NCBI RefSeq assembly: GCF_004343035.1
Contig: NZ_SMCQ01000002.1
Location: 1 to 64,000 of the forward strand
Direction of reading: 5' to 3'
DNA length: 64,000 bases
From: Longibaculum muris
GTDB taxonomy: Bacteria > Bacillota_I > Bacilli_A > Erysipelotrichales > Coprobacillaceae
Shown in pieces: positions 50,470-57,949 of this stretch; the first letter of the stretch is position 1, and every line of letters begins with the position of its first letter. The position numbers and the translations under genes were made by a program. The notes below the pieces were generated by a model. It made no database searches. It saw only the letters and a program-made list of their open reading frames with translations, and had not been told where the DNA came from.

Positions 50470-51453
50470 CACATTTGTTGCCTGCATACTTGATAAAACT
50501 GATAACATTTCTTCTTTTGTTAAATCATTAGAATATAATGAACAAACAATTCCCGAAGATACATATGTCATTTGATTGTCATCTTGAAAAGCAATCCCAT
50601 CAACTAAATCAATCATATCTCCACTAATTGTTTGAACACTCATAGCATCTTGTTTAGAAAGAGCACTTTCAATAATTGTAAAAGATTTCTCACCCGTGAA
50701 TTTTAAAATATGATTTGTTGTATTATCAATTTGTGAAACTTTTTCATTTTCTAATGTAGATCCCATCAAAGCAACTGGATAAAGCGGTAAAGCCGAAGAT
50801 GCACTGGTATATTGATTTTGCGTTTGTTTCATAATTGTCTCTTGAGCAAATTGATCTTTCTTTAAATCTTGATTCACTTTAAAAGAACTAGCTGTTAATT
50901 TGATAACTTCTGTTCCATCTTTATCATAAACATTCACATAGATTGGTTTTAAGTTCTTATCAAACTTCACTTCTTGAGTTTTAACACGATCATCATTTTC
51001 ATAAGCCATATTCCCATTGACTAAATATCCATCTTTGACTTTTTCCGGTTTATTATCTTTTAAAAATGATAATAATGATTGATAGATGTATGGTTTAGGC
51101 GAATTGTTTGGCCATTCGCTTTTAAATTGGAAAGCTTGATTTAATGAAGGTGTTAAAACAAATACACCATCATCATTTCTCACAATGACTTGAGCCTGAT
51201 TTAAAGATTTATCATAGAGTTCAACCTTATAATAATCTTTTTCACCAATATGAGCAAATGTTGAAGTGACTTGATAAGATTTTAACTCATCATTTTCTAA
51301 CATTTCCATATTACAAACCAATTCATAGCTTTTATAAGCATTCGCTTCTTTTAAAACTTTATCTAATGATGAAGGTTTAAATTTAAAAAAACAAAAGATA
51401 CCAATGAGTAAGACCACCACACCAGCAATAATCGCAATATATTTCTTATTCAT
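50464..51453 (-). CDS. Membrane-anchored LolA-like/DUF4367 protein
   Basis: 329 residues. One N-terminal helix (about 5-23) without a lipobox Cys anchors an extracytoplasmic domain. The middle part (DKVLKEANAYKSYELVCNME ... VNVYDKDGTEVIKLTASSF) has the LolA/LppX-like sheet seen in GerS-type proteins of Bacillota; the end (FQDDNQMTYVSSGIVCSLYS, then LTKEEMLSVLSSM) resembles DUF4367. Function in non-sporulation settings is unknown; binding of a lipid or cell-envelope ligand is plausible. ATG at 51453 is used; 51456 is an alternative. Confidence 0.7.
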   Translation of the reverse strand: MNKKYIAIIAGVVVLLIGIFCFFKFKPSSLDKVLKEANAYKSYELVCNMEMLENDELKSYQVTSTFAHIGEKDYYKVELYDKSLNQAQVIVRNDDGVFVLTPSLNQAFQFKSEWPNNSPKPYIYQSLLSFLKDNKPEKVKDGYLVNGNMAYENDDRVKTQEVKFDKNLKPIYVNVYDKDGTEVIKLTASSFKVNQDLKKDQFAQETIMKQTQNQYTSASSALPLYPVALMGSTLENEKVSQIDNTTNHILKFTGEKSFTIIESALSKQDAMSVQTISGDMIDLVDGIAFQDDNQMTYVSSGIVCSLYSNDLTKEEMLSVLSSMQATNVK

Positions 51454-51546
51454 CATTCTTCCTCCTCGACACATTTTATGAATAATTACAAATTTTATGA
51501 ATAAAGAAACAATCTTTGGTTATACTATCACTAGGAGGAGTTAATT

Positions 51547-51744
51547 ATGAACATGATACAAAAAATAGCTTTAGTCTTTACAATTATTGGTGCTATCAAC
51601 TGGGGCTTGATTGGATTATTTAATTTTAACCTTGTTGAAGCCATTTTTGGAAATTCATTGTTAAGTGCTATTATTTATATGGTTGTCGGAATTGCCGGAA
51701 TTATTAATATTATGTTATTATTCACTGATTTAGATCGTGGATAA
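51547..51744 (+). CDS. DUF378 family small membrane protein
   Basis: 65 residues with two hydrophobic helices (about 5-28 and 37-60). It matches the DUF378 pattern: IIGAINWGLIGLFNFNLVEAIFG and a second helix with IIYMVVGIAGI. Function unknown. AGGAGG stands 9 nt before the ATG. Monocistronic and flanked by a bidirectional terminator. Confidence 0.85.
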   Translation: MNMIQKIALVFTIIGAINWGLIGLFNFNLVEAIFGNSLLSAIIYMVVGIAGIINIMLLFTDLDRG

Positions 51745-51745
51745 G

Positions 51746-51778
51746 AAAAAGTTATCGTATTTATACGGTAACTTTTTT
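51746..51778. terminator. Bidirectional terminator
   Basis: AAAAAGTTATCGTA and TACGGTAACTTTTTT pair around TTTA with one wobble position, between convergent DUF378 and GNAT-MazG genes. Confidence 0.8.
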
Positions 51779-52600
51779 ATTTACAGGATATTTTTGAGCA
51801 TTCTTGATCATCTTATCTAAAATAATTTCTTTGATATCAACATCAAGATGAATGGCTAGTTGAATACTATAAATCATAACATCTGCTAATTCTTCACAAA
51901 CATGAACGATATCATGTTCATCATCCCATTGAAAACATTCTAATAATTCAGCTGCTTCAATAATAATTGATTTTGAAAGATTATCAGCACTATGATATTG
52001 ATGCCAATCTCTTTGAGTTACAAAATCATCAATGACACTAATCAATAATTCTAATTGATCACTTGGTTTTTGAATGTTGTATTCAAACATTTCACTATAA
52101 CGAATACCTGATTCTTCACGATGTAAAGAGGTAATTCCAGTAAAATAGAAACCATTTTTTTGATATAAATAACGTGCTGGCAAGTTATTTTCAGTAATAT
52201 CCAAACGTAATGCAAGACACCCTTTTAAAATAGCTTGTTTTTTAATCCATTTTAACATTTGACTTGCATATCCCTTATGTTGATAAAGTGGATCAATAGC
52301 TAAGGTATGGATAACTAAAACCTGTTCATCTCTAGCTTGAATTTGCCATTGAGCGTTTTCATAACCAGAATCTTGTTGATGATTTAAGATGACACTTCCA
52401 ACAACCATACCATTGATTTTGTATATATACATTTCTTGATTGTCAATGGCTTCATAGGCTGATTCTTCTGTGGGATATAAACCTTTAGGCCATTTGGGAT
52501 AATTAATAGTTGTCATAAAAGCTTCATGAATATGTTCATAGATTGCACTTATGCTTTTTAAATCATCCATTGTTGCTAATTTAAATTCTACTTCTTCCAT
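51761..52600 (-). CDS. GNAT acetyltransferase fused to MazG-like pyrophosphohydrolase
   Basis: Two-domain protein of 279 residues. Residues about 3-175 form a GNAT acetyltransferase: IHTLAIDPLYQHKGYASQML is the acetyl-CoA binding motif A, followed by LDITENNLPARYLYQKNGF. Residues about 182-275 form an all-alpha NTP pyrophosphohydrolase with E215/E218 (IEAAELLECFQW) and E237/D240 (EELADVMIYSIQLA), the metal-binding pattern E-x2-E ... E-x2-D, and the usual KNAQKYPV end. Both sites look intact. The start MEEVEFKLA follows GGAGG; four codons before contain the site. Likely role: nucleotide clean-up with an unknown acetylation partner. Confidence 0.85.
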   Translation of the reverse strand: MEEVEFKLATMDDLKSISAIYEHIHEAFMTTINYPKWPKGLYPTEESAYEAIDNQEMYIYKINGMVVGSVILNHQQDSGYENAQWQIQARDEQVLVIHTLAIDPLYQHKGYASQMLKWIKKQAILKGCLALRLDITENNLPARYLYQKNGFYFTGITSLHREESGIRYSEMFEYNIQKPSDQLELLISVIDDFVTQRDWHQYHSADNLSKSIIIEAAELLECFQWDDEHDIVHVCEELADVMIYSIQLAIHLDVDIKEIILDKMIKNAQKYPVNKKVTV

Positions 52601-52614
52601 TTTTTCCTCCATAA

Positions 52615-52635
52615 GAAAAAGACGGATACCGTCTC
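52615..52635 (-). terminator. Terminator of the deoD-HAD transcript
   Basis: AGACGG-ATA-CCGTCT (52620-52634), followed by a U-rich tract on the minus strand. The stem is short. Confidence 0.6.
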
Positions 52636-53251
52636 ATTCTTCAAATTCTACGATTTGTCCAGTTTTTAATAAAATTCTTTTTTTATGTTTTACTAGTGAC
52701 AACATTGGTAAATCTGAACGAGAATCTGAATAACCATAAGATTGTTCATAATCAATTTCTAAATGTTGAGCTTTTAAACAAGCTAAAATACGATTGATTT
52801 TTTCTTCCCCTTTGCAGTTTTTCCCAATAATTTCACTTGTTTCATGTTGATTTTTTCTTAATGTTTTTGTACCTAATAAACAATCAATAGGTAGTTCATT
52901 ATATCGCATATAAGCTTCACAAGAAGCTGTACATAAAATTACAAAATACCCTTCTTGTTGTTTTTGTCTCATTTCTTCAACAACATGTGAATAATAAGTT
53001 GGAACAACTTCATTTTGATAAAAAACTTTTAATTGTTCATCATTCATTCCATCAATTGGAAATAAAATTGCTGATTTTGCTTTTTCAAATGAAATCAAAT
53101 GAAGTAAAAACAATAAATATAAAATACCTACTTTGATAAAATATAAAGCATGCCAAGGATGATGTTTAAGATCATGCTTCAATAACAAAGCAATAGAATC
53201 ACCCCTAGCAACAGTATTATCAAAGTCAAATAAAGCGACTTTTTGTAACAT
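52634..53251 (-). CDS. HAD superfamily IB phosphatase
   Basis: 205-residue phosphatase of the HAD-IB (phosphoserine phosphatase-like) subfamily. It has motif I ALFDFDNTVARGDS with two Asp, an all-alpha cap with a hydrophobic stretch (YFIKVGILYLLFLLHLI), motif II VILCTASCEAY, a Lys region, and motif IV YGYSDSRSDLPML. The substrate is unknown; HAD-IB members of this size include lysophosphatidic acid and polyprenyl phosphatases. Its ATG overlaps the deoD stop by one base. Confidence 0.85.
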   Translation of the reverse strand: MLQKVALFDFDNTVARGDSIALLLKHDLKHHPWHALYFIKVGILYLLFLLHLISFEKAKSAILFPIDGMNDEQLKVFYQNEVVPTYYSHVVEEMRQKQQEGYFVILCTASCEAYMRYNELPIDCLLGTKTLRKNQHETSEIIGKNCKGEEKINRILACLKAQHLEIDYEQSYGYSDSRSDLPMLSLVKHKKRILLKTGQIVEFEE

Positions 53252-53952
53252 TAAGCAATCTCCAAAGCAATTTCCATCATTGCAGTAAATGTTTTTTCTC
53301 TTTCTTCTGGGGTTGTTTGTTCATCAGTCACCAAAGAATCAGAAACAGTTAATAAAGTTAAAGCTTTTTTACCAAGACGAGCTGCCGTTGCAAAAAGGGC
53401 ATAAGATTCCATTTCAACTCCTAAACATCCCATTGAAGCCCACTTTTGTGTTGTTCCTTGATTGAAGTGATAGAAAATATCTGATGCTATGATATTACCA
53501 ACATGATAATTCACATTCTTCTCTTTTGCATGAGCCACGGCTTTTTCTAATAAATCATATGAACTAATAGCTGAATATGTTCCTGGTAATTCAAATTGGT
53601 GAGCAAAGTTGCTATCAGTACAAGCTCCTTGTGCAATAATAACATCTCTTAAATGCACATTCTCAATAAGAGCCCCACATGAACCAATACGAATAATGGC
53701 TTCGACACCATATTGACTAAATAACTCATGTGAATAAATCCCAATTGATGGTTGCCCCATCCCTGAACCCATAATAGAAACTTTCTTGCCTTTATAAGTT
53801 CCGGTATAGCCTAACATATTTCTTACTGCATTAAATTGATGCACATCTTCTAAATATGTTTCAGCTAAAAATTTGGCACGCAAAGGATCTCCTGGCATTA
53901 AAACTGTTTGAGCAATTTCTCCTACTTGTGCTTGATTGTGTGGTGTTGACAT
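53251..53952 (-). CDS. deoD: Purine-nucleoside phosphorylase DeoD
   Basis: Hexameric phosphorylase that splits purine (deoxy)nucleosides into base and (deoxy)ribose-1-phosphate. The 233-residue protein has MPGDPLRAKFLAE, GMGQPSIGIYSHEL, RIGSCGALIE, VEMESYALFATA and the catalytic Asp in TVSDSLVT. The length is typical of the DeoD trimer-of-dimers type. It starts 14 bp after the lipoprotein gene stop and is followed without gap by the HAD gene. Confidence 0.95.
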   Translation of the reverse strand: MSTPHNQAQVGEIAQTVLMPGDPLRAKFLAETYLEDVHQFNAVRNMLGYTGTYKGKKVSIMGSGMGQPSIGIYSHELFSQYGVEAIIRIGSCGALIENVHLRDVIIAQGACTDSNFAHQFELPGTYSAISSYDLLEKAVAHAKEKNVNYHVGNIIASDIFYHFNQGTTQKWASMGCLGVEMESYALFATAARLGKKALTLLTVSDSLVTDEQTTPEEREKTFTAMMEIALEIA

Positions 53953-53966
53953 AATAAATTTCCTCC

Positions 53967-54389
53967 TTAATGAAATGTCTTTCCTTCCTGAAAATAATAA
54001 ACATCATTCAAATCTAATGGTATTTGACGATGCTGCAAGGCATCATCAATGGCTTCAATCATGAGTTGATCTTCATCAATTTCATAACCAAATTTTGCAA
54101 AGTATCCATCTAAAACAATAAATGGTACACTTCCTGAATTTTCATCAGCATAATAATCTTCTAATAAGCTACATGTCTTTGCATAAGCTTCAATTGAAGA
54201 TTCTTCATCTATATCCATTTTCGTTATTTTCATTGAACTGCCATATTTTTCTTCAAGTTGAGGAATGACTGTTTCAATAAAAGAACGGCAAACTGGACAA
54301 GTTTTTGCATAATAAACATATAAATAGTATTGTGGCGTTTTACCACAACCGCTTAATACTAACAAAAGAACCAATAATAATTTTTTCAT
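53967..54389 (-). CDS. Thioredoxin-like lipoprotein (CPVC)
   Basis: 140 residues. Signal peptide with lipobox LSGC, Cys15 as lipidation site, then a thioredoxin-like domain with active site C31-P-V-C34 (YYAKTCPVCRSF) and a SGSVPFIVLDGY segment holding the cis-Pro. Expected outside the membrane as a disulfide oxidoreductase or reductase. It follows its paralogue with no gap. A further Cys at about 73 (AKTCSLLEDY) is extra. Partner unknown. Confidence 0.8.
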   Translation of the reverse strand: MKKLLLVLLLVLSGCGKTPQYYLYVYYAKTCPVCRSFIETVIPQLEEKYGSSMKITKMDIDEESSIEAYAKTCSLLEDYYADENSGSVPFIVLDGYFAKFGYEIDEDQLMIEAIDDALQHRQIPLDLNDVYYFQEGKTFH

Positions 54390-54824
54390 TTATGACTCCT
54401 TATATAAGAATCTCAGACCTCCAAGCTCTTGTCCTAATTCTTGATGAAGAACTGCCTTTTCAATATCTTCTACTAAATATTCTTCATCTCCAGAAGTATA
54501 TCCTAGTTTTGCAAAATATCCTTCAACTGCATAAAATGGTCCATTACCATATAATGATTCATCAAAATCAGATAATGAATCAATGACCTTATCATAAATA
54601 GGCGCAGTTGCATCATCATCCAAATCATATTGATCAATTGTCAACGAATCACCAAATGTCTTTTCTAAATAAGGTATCGCTTCTTTTTTAAAAGCTTTAC
54701 ATTCACTACATGTATCAATATAAAAGAACAAAAGTGTAACATGTTGTTTTAAAGTCTTGGTAGGCACAGATTCACAGCCCCATAAAAATAGGATTGATAA
54801 TAATATGACTAATTTTTTCTTCAT
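54390..54824 (-). CDS. Thioredoxin-like lipoprotein (CSEC)
   Basis: 144 residues. Lipobox LWGC with Cys17, thioredoxin-like motif C39-S-E-C42 (FYIDTCSECKAF), and GNGPFYAVEGYFAKLGY, which parallels GSVPFIVLDGYFAKFGY of the downstream gene. The two are clear tandem paralogues that have diverged in the active-site dipeptide. AAGGAG precedes the ATG. Probably the first gene of a transcript continuing to deoD and the HAD gene. Confidence 0.8.
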   Translation of the reverse strand: MKKKLVILLSILFLWGCESVPTKTLKQHVTLLFFYIDTCSECKAFKKEAIPYLEKTFGDSLTIDQYDLDDDATAPIYDKVIDSLSDFDESLYGNGPFYAVEGYFAKLGYTSGDEEYLVEDIEKAVLHQELGQELGGLRFLYKES

Positions 54825-54904
54825 CTTTTTCTCCTTTTTATCTATTATAAACTATCTTGATTTGATTGTATACCTCACACTTTTAATAAATTTATCTAAT
54901 TTTG

Positions 54905-54933
54905 TTGCAAAAAAATAATTTTAATAATATAAT
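54905..54933 (+). promoter_or_regulatory. Promoter of the NfeD/SPFH operon
   Basis: TTGCAA (54905-54910) and TATAAT (54928-54933) are 17 bp apart. AAGGAGGGTG follows at 54940-54949. Confidence 0.8.
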
Positions 54934-54954
54934 GGTATTAAGGAGGGTGAAAGA

Positions 54955-55320
54955 ATGAACTTTGAATGGTCAACAAATGATATTGCAACAATGACTCTAA
55001 CAATTTATGAAACAAATTTAACTCTTAATAAAGCTGCATGTACACATTTTGAAGATGTCAATTATGTTTTATTAGGAGTTGATAAAAGTGCTAGACAAAT
55101 TGGAATTAAACCTGTTTCAAAACAAGAGATAGATGATCAGATTTATCCAGAAAGTCAACTTCATCGGATTTCTCTTGGTAAAAGTTATGGGCGAATTTCC
55201 AATAAATCGTTTGTTTATGACCTCAGTCAGGAATTTGGATTAGATTTTGAAAACAACCAATGTTATAAGTATAAAGTCACATATGATGTAGTGCACTCAA
55301 TTATGATTGCACAACTGTGA
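54955..55320 (+). CDS. Conserved hypothetical protein leading the NfeD/SPFH operon
   Basis: 121 residues, soluble, not recognised. It reads as a small alpha/beta protein (MTLTIYETNLTLNKAACTHF; YVLLGVDKSARQIGIKPVSK). The pattern 'N-x-AC ... a-V-LLG-D' resembles small conserved proteins of Erysipelotrichia without known function. A very strong ribosome site precedes it. It lies 13 bp before nfeD-like start, so it belongs to the operon and may serve the same membrane complex. Confidence 0.6.
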   Translation: MNFEWSTNDIATMTLTIYETNLTLNKAACTHFEDVNYVLLGVDKSARQIGIKPVSKQEIDDQIYPESQLHRISLGKSYGRISNKSFVYDLSQEFGLDFENNQCYKYKVTYDVVHSIMIAQL

Positions 55321-55333
55321 GGGAGGGAAATCA

Positions 55334-55783
55334 ATGTCAATTACTTTTATTTGGACGCTTGTCCTAGTGATTTCAGTTATTGTCGAAGCGATTACCATTG
55401 ACCTTGTTAGTATTTGGTTTGGTATTGGAGCAATTGCTGCTTTAATTGGTGAGTTCTTTGGTTTAAGTCCTTTTATTCAAATGGTCTTATTTACAATTGT
55501 TTCAATTATTTGTATTATTGTTTCACGACCACTTGCTAAAAAATATTTAAGAGGAAATACAGTAAAAACCAATCTAGATCGTGTTATTGGTAAACATTGT
55601 CTAGTTACTGAAACAATTACTGCCGATAATAAAGGTGAAGTCAAAGTGATGGGAACTTTATGGAGTGCAACAAGCTTAGATAACGAATATATCAAAGCTG
55701 GTGAATATGCAGAAGTTATTTCTATTGAAGGTGCTCATCTTATTGTTAAAAAAATAAATACGGGAGATGATAGATTATGTTAG
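55334..55783 (+). CDS. NfeD-like membrane protein
   Basis: 149 residues with about two to three helices in the first 70 residues (WTLVLVISVIVEAITIDLVSIWFGIGAIAAL) and a C-terminal OB-fold domain (LDRVIGKHCLVTETITADNKGEVKVMG...AEVISIEGAHLIVKKI). NfeD proteins pair with SPFH proteins in the same operon, as here. The start MSITFIW follows GAGGGAGG; the frame extends nine codons upstream into the previous gene. It overlaps the SPFH gene start by seven bases. Confidence 0.9.
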   Translation: MSITFIWTLVLVISVIVEAITIDLVSIWFGIGAIAALIGEFFGLSPFIQMVLFTIVSIICIIVSRPLAKKYLRGNTVKTNLDRVIGKHCLVTETITADNKGEVKVMGTLWSATSLDNEYIKAGEYAEVISIEGAHLIVKKINTGDDRLC

Positions 55784-56694
55784 ATTTTATAGTGAATTAT
55801 TTATGGCTTGTGATTTTAATTTTATTAGCTATTATTGTGATTGCAAGAACAATTCGTATTGTTCCTCAATCTTATGCTTATGTTGTTGAAAGAATTGGTG
55901 CTTATAACCGTACATGTAATGTTGGTTTACACATTCTTATTCCTTTATTGGATAGAATTGCCAACAAAGTCTCTTTAAAAGAACAAGTTATGGACTTTGC
56001 TCCACAACCTGTTATTACTAAAGATAATGTAACAATGCAAATTGATACAGTTGTCTATTTCCAAATTACTGATCCTAGATTATTTACTTACGGTGTTGTT
56101 AGACCATTAAATGCAATTGAAAATTTAACTGCAACAACTTTACGTAATATTATTGGTGACCTTGAATTAGATGAAACTTTGACTTCAAGAGATATTATCA
56201 ATTCAAGAATGCGTTCTATTCTTGATGAAGCAACTGATCCTTGGGGAATTAAAATTCATCGTGTGGAAGTTAAAAATATTATTCCACCACGTGATATTCA
56301 AGAAGCCATGGAAAAACAAATGCGTGCAGAACGTGAAAGACGTGAAGCTATCTTACAAGCTGAAGGTAAGAAAACAGCTGCAATTTTAACTGCTGAAGGT
56401 AAAAAAGAATCTATGATTCTTGAAGCAAGTGCTGAAAAAGAAGCACAAATTGCTCGTGCTGAAGGTGAAGCTGAAGCATTAAGATTAGTTTATGAAGCGC
56501 AAGCTAAAGGTATTGAATATATCAATTCAGCTTCTCCAAAACAAGCTTATGTTACATTAGAAGGTTTCAAAGCTTTAGAGAAATTAGCTGAAGGTGAAGC
56601 AACTAAGATTATTATTCCTAGTGAATTACAAGGTTTAGCTAGTGCTGTCACTTCAATTGCCGAAATTGCCAGAGATCCTAAAAAAGAAAAGTAA
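55777..56694 (+). CDS. SPFH/stomatin-like membrane protein (QmcA/paraslipin type)
   Basis: 305 residues: N-terminal helix (about 5-25), SPFH domain (about 27-190; VPQSYAYVVERIGAYNR, TKDNVTMQIDTVVYFQI), a long charged coiled coil with repeated AEGKK/AEGEAEA (about 185-245), and a final hydrophobic segment. Such proteins form large membrane cages or microdomains with NfeD. The family role in membrane protein quality control is only partly known. Confidence 0.92.
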   Translation: MLDFIVNYLWLVILILLAIIVIARTIRIVPQSYAYVVERIGAYNRTCNVGLHILIPLLDRIANKVSLKEQVMDFAPQPVITKDNVTMQIDTVVYFQITDPRLFTYGVVRPLNAIENLTATTLRNIIGDLELDETLTSRDIINSRMRSILDEATDPWGIKIHRVEVKNIIPPRDIQEAMEKQMRAERERREAILQAEGKKTAAILTAEGKKESMILEASAEKEAQIARAEGEAEALRLVYEAQAKGIEYINSASPKQAYVTLEGFKALEKLAEGEATKIIIPSELQGLASAVTSIAEIARDPKKEK

Positions 56695-56701
56695 AGAAAT
56701 T

Positions 56702-56735
56702 GATGGTTTATCATTTTGATAAACCATCTTTTTTT
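56702..56735 (+). terminator. Terminator of the NfeD/SPFH operon
   Basis: GATGGTTTATCA pairs with TGATAAACCATC around TTT, followed by seven T. Confidence 0.92.
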
Positions 56736-56761
56736 GTTATAATGAAGAAGAAGGTGATTCT

Positions 56762-57097
56762 ATGAATGAAAAAGGGACAAGCTTTTCTATAATGTTTATT
56801 TATATTGCTATGGTTGTCATTGGAAGTTCTTCATTGATTGATTTATCGCGTTCTTTTTCCTTTTTCTATATTTTAAAATTAATTATTGATTGTATTTTAC
56901 TTGGAGGCTATTATCTTTTAATTAAAGAGAAAAAGATTGGTTTTCTTATTATGTGGTTATGCATTCCAATATTAATCTTACTCATTGGTTTATCTTTAAG
57001 CTTTCATCAAGTTATAACTATTATCTTTTCATATGAGTTTCTTTTGAATATTGCTGTCACATTAACAATTTTTCCAAAGTTAAAAAATATGAAATAA
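56762..57097 (+). CDS. Hypothetical membrane protein
   Basis: 111 residues with four hydrophobic segments (about 8-26, 33-52, 60-79, 85-105). Not assigned to a family. GAAGGTGAT precedes the ATG. It lies between the SPFH operon terminator and the convergent transporter genes. Base composition is like its neighbours, so there is no sign of transfer. Confidence 0.6.
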   Translation: MNEKGTSFSIMFIYIAMVVIGSSSLIDLSRSFSFFYILKLIIDCILLGGYYLLIKEKKIGFLIMWLCIPILILLIGLSLSFHQVITIIFSYEFLLNIAVTLTIFPKLKNMK

Positions 57098-57098
57098 A

Positions 57099-57135
57099 AA
57101 ATCTGTAACGTTTTATATGTTACAGAATTTTTTTA
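57099..57135. terminator. Bidirectional terminator
   Basis: TCTGTAAC (57102-57109) pairs with GTTACAGA (57119-57126) with A and T runs outside, between the membrane protein and the transporter ATPase. Confidence 0.75.
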
Positions 57136-57939
57136 TCTATGCTTAGAATATCCACTTGCCCCACTATATTTACAATCAACCAACTGATCATCAGGTAAAT
57201 GACAAGTATGACGCTCTTTTTCTACCAATTGTTTTACAAAATCAGATGCTGGATGAGCTAAAAGTTCATGAGGTGTATCATATTGTTGAATAACTCCTTT
57301 ATCAATGACTAAAACTTTTGTCCCAAGTTTCAAAGCCTCTGAAATATCATGAGTAACAAATAAGATTGTAATTCCTGTTTTTTCATAGATTTGTTTTAAT
57401 TCAATCTGTAATTGTCCACGTGTAATTTCATCCACTGCACCAAAAGGTTCATCCATTAAAAGGATATCTGGTGAAGCAGCTAAAGCTCTAGCAATTCCAA
57501 CCCTTTGTTGTTGACCACCAGAAAGTTCTAAAGGATAACGTTCTTTTAATTCTTCATCAAGTCCAACAATTTTCATCCACTTAGAAACAGCTAAATGTGT
57601 TTTTTCTTTATCTTTTTTATTAAGTAAATGAGGGACATAGGAAATATTTTGTTCAACTGTCATATGAGGAAACAAAACACTCCCTTGAATTGCATAACCA
57701 ATATGACGACGCAATTCAGTGAGATTTTTATCATGAATATTTTTACCTTCCACTAAAATATCCCCACTCGTTGGTTCAATTAATCCATTAATCATTTTCA
57801 AAGCTGTTGTTTTTCCACAACCCGATGAGCCAATGATTGTCACAAACTCTCCTTTTTCAACTATAAGATTGAAATCTTCAAGTACAACTTTATCACCATA
57901 AGCTTTTTTAATATTTTTAAATTCAATAATTGTTTCCAT
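57133..57939 (-). CDS. EgtU/OpuC-type ABC importer ATPase
   Basis: ATPase of a type I importer for quaternary amines or ergothioneine, 268 residues. Walker A GSSGCGKTT, Q-loop YAIQGSVLFPHMTV, signature LSGGQQQR, Walker B ILLMDEPFGAVD and H-loop FVTHDISEA are intact. There is no C-terminal CBS pair, unlike osmoregulated OpuA/ProV; the protein ends soon after the ATPase core with a short tail. This form pairs with permease-binding protein fusions. It lies 10 bp downstream of the permease gene. Confidence 0.88.
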   Translation of the reverse strand: METIIEFKNIKKAYGDKVVLEDFNLIVEKGEFVTIIGSSGCGKTTALKMINGLIEPTSGDILVEGKNIHDKNLTELRRHIGYAIQGSVLFPHMTVEQNISYVPHLLNKKDKEKTHLAVSKWMKIVGLDEELKERYPLELSGGQQQRVGIARALAASPDILLMDEPFGAVDEITRGQLQIELKQIYEKTGITILFVTHDISEALKLGTKVLVIDKGVIQQYDTPHELLAHPASDFVKQLVEKERHTCHLPDDQLVDCKYSGASGYSKHR

Positions 57940-57949
57940 TATTTACACC

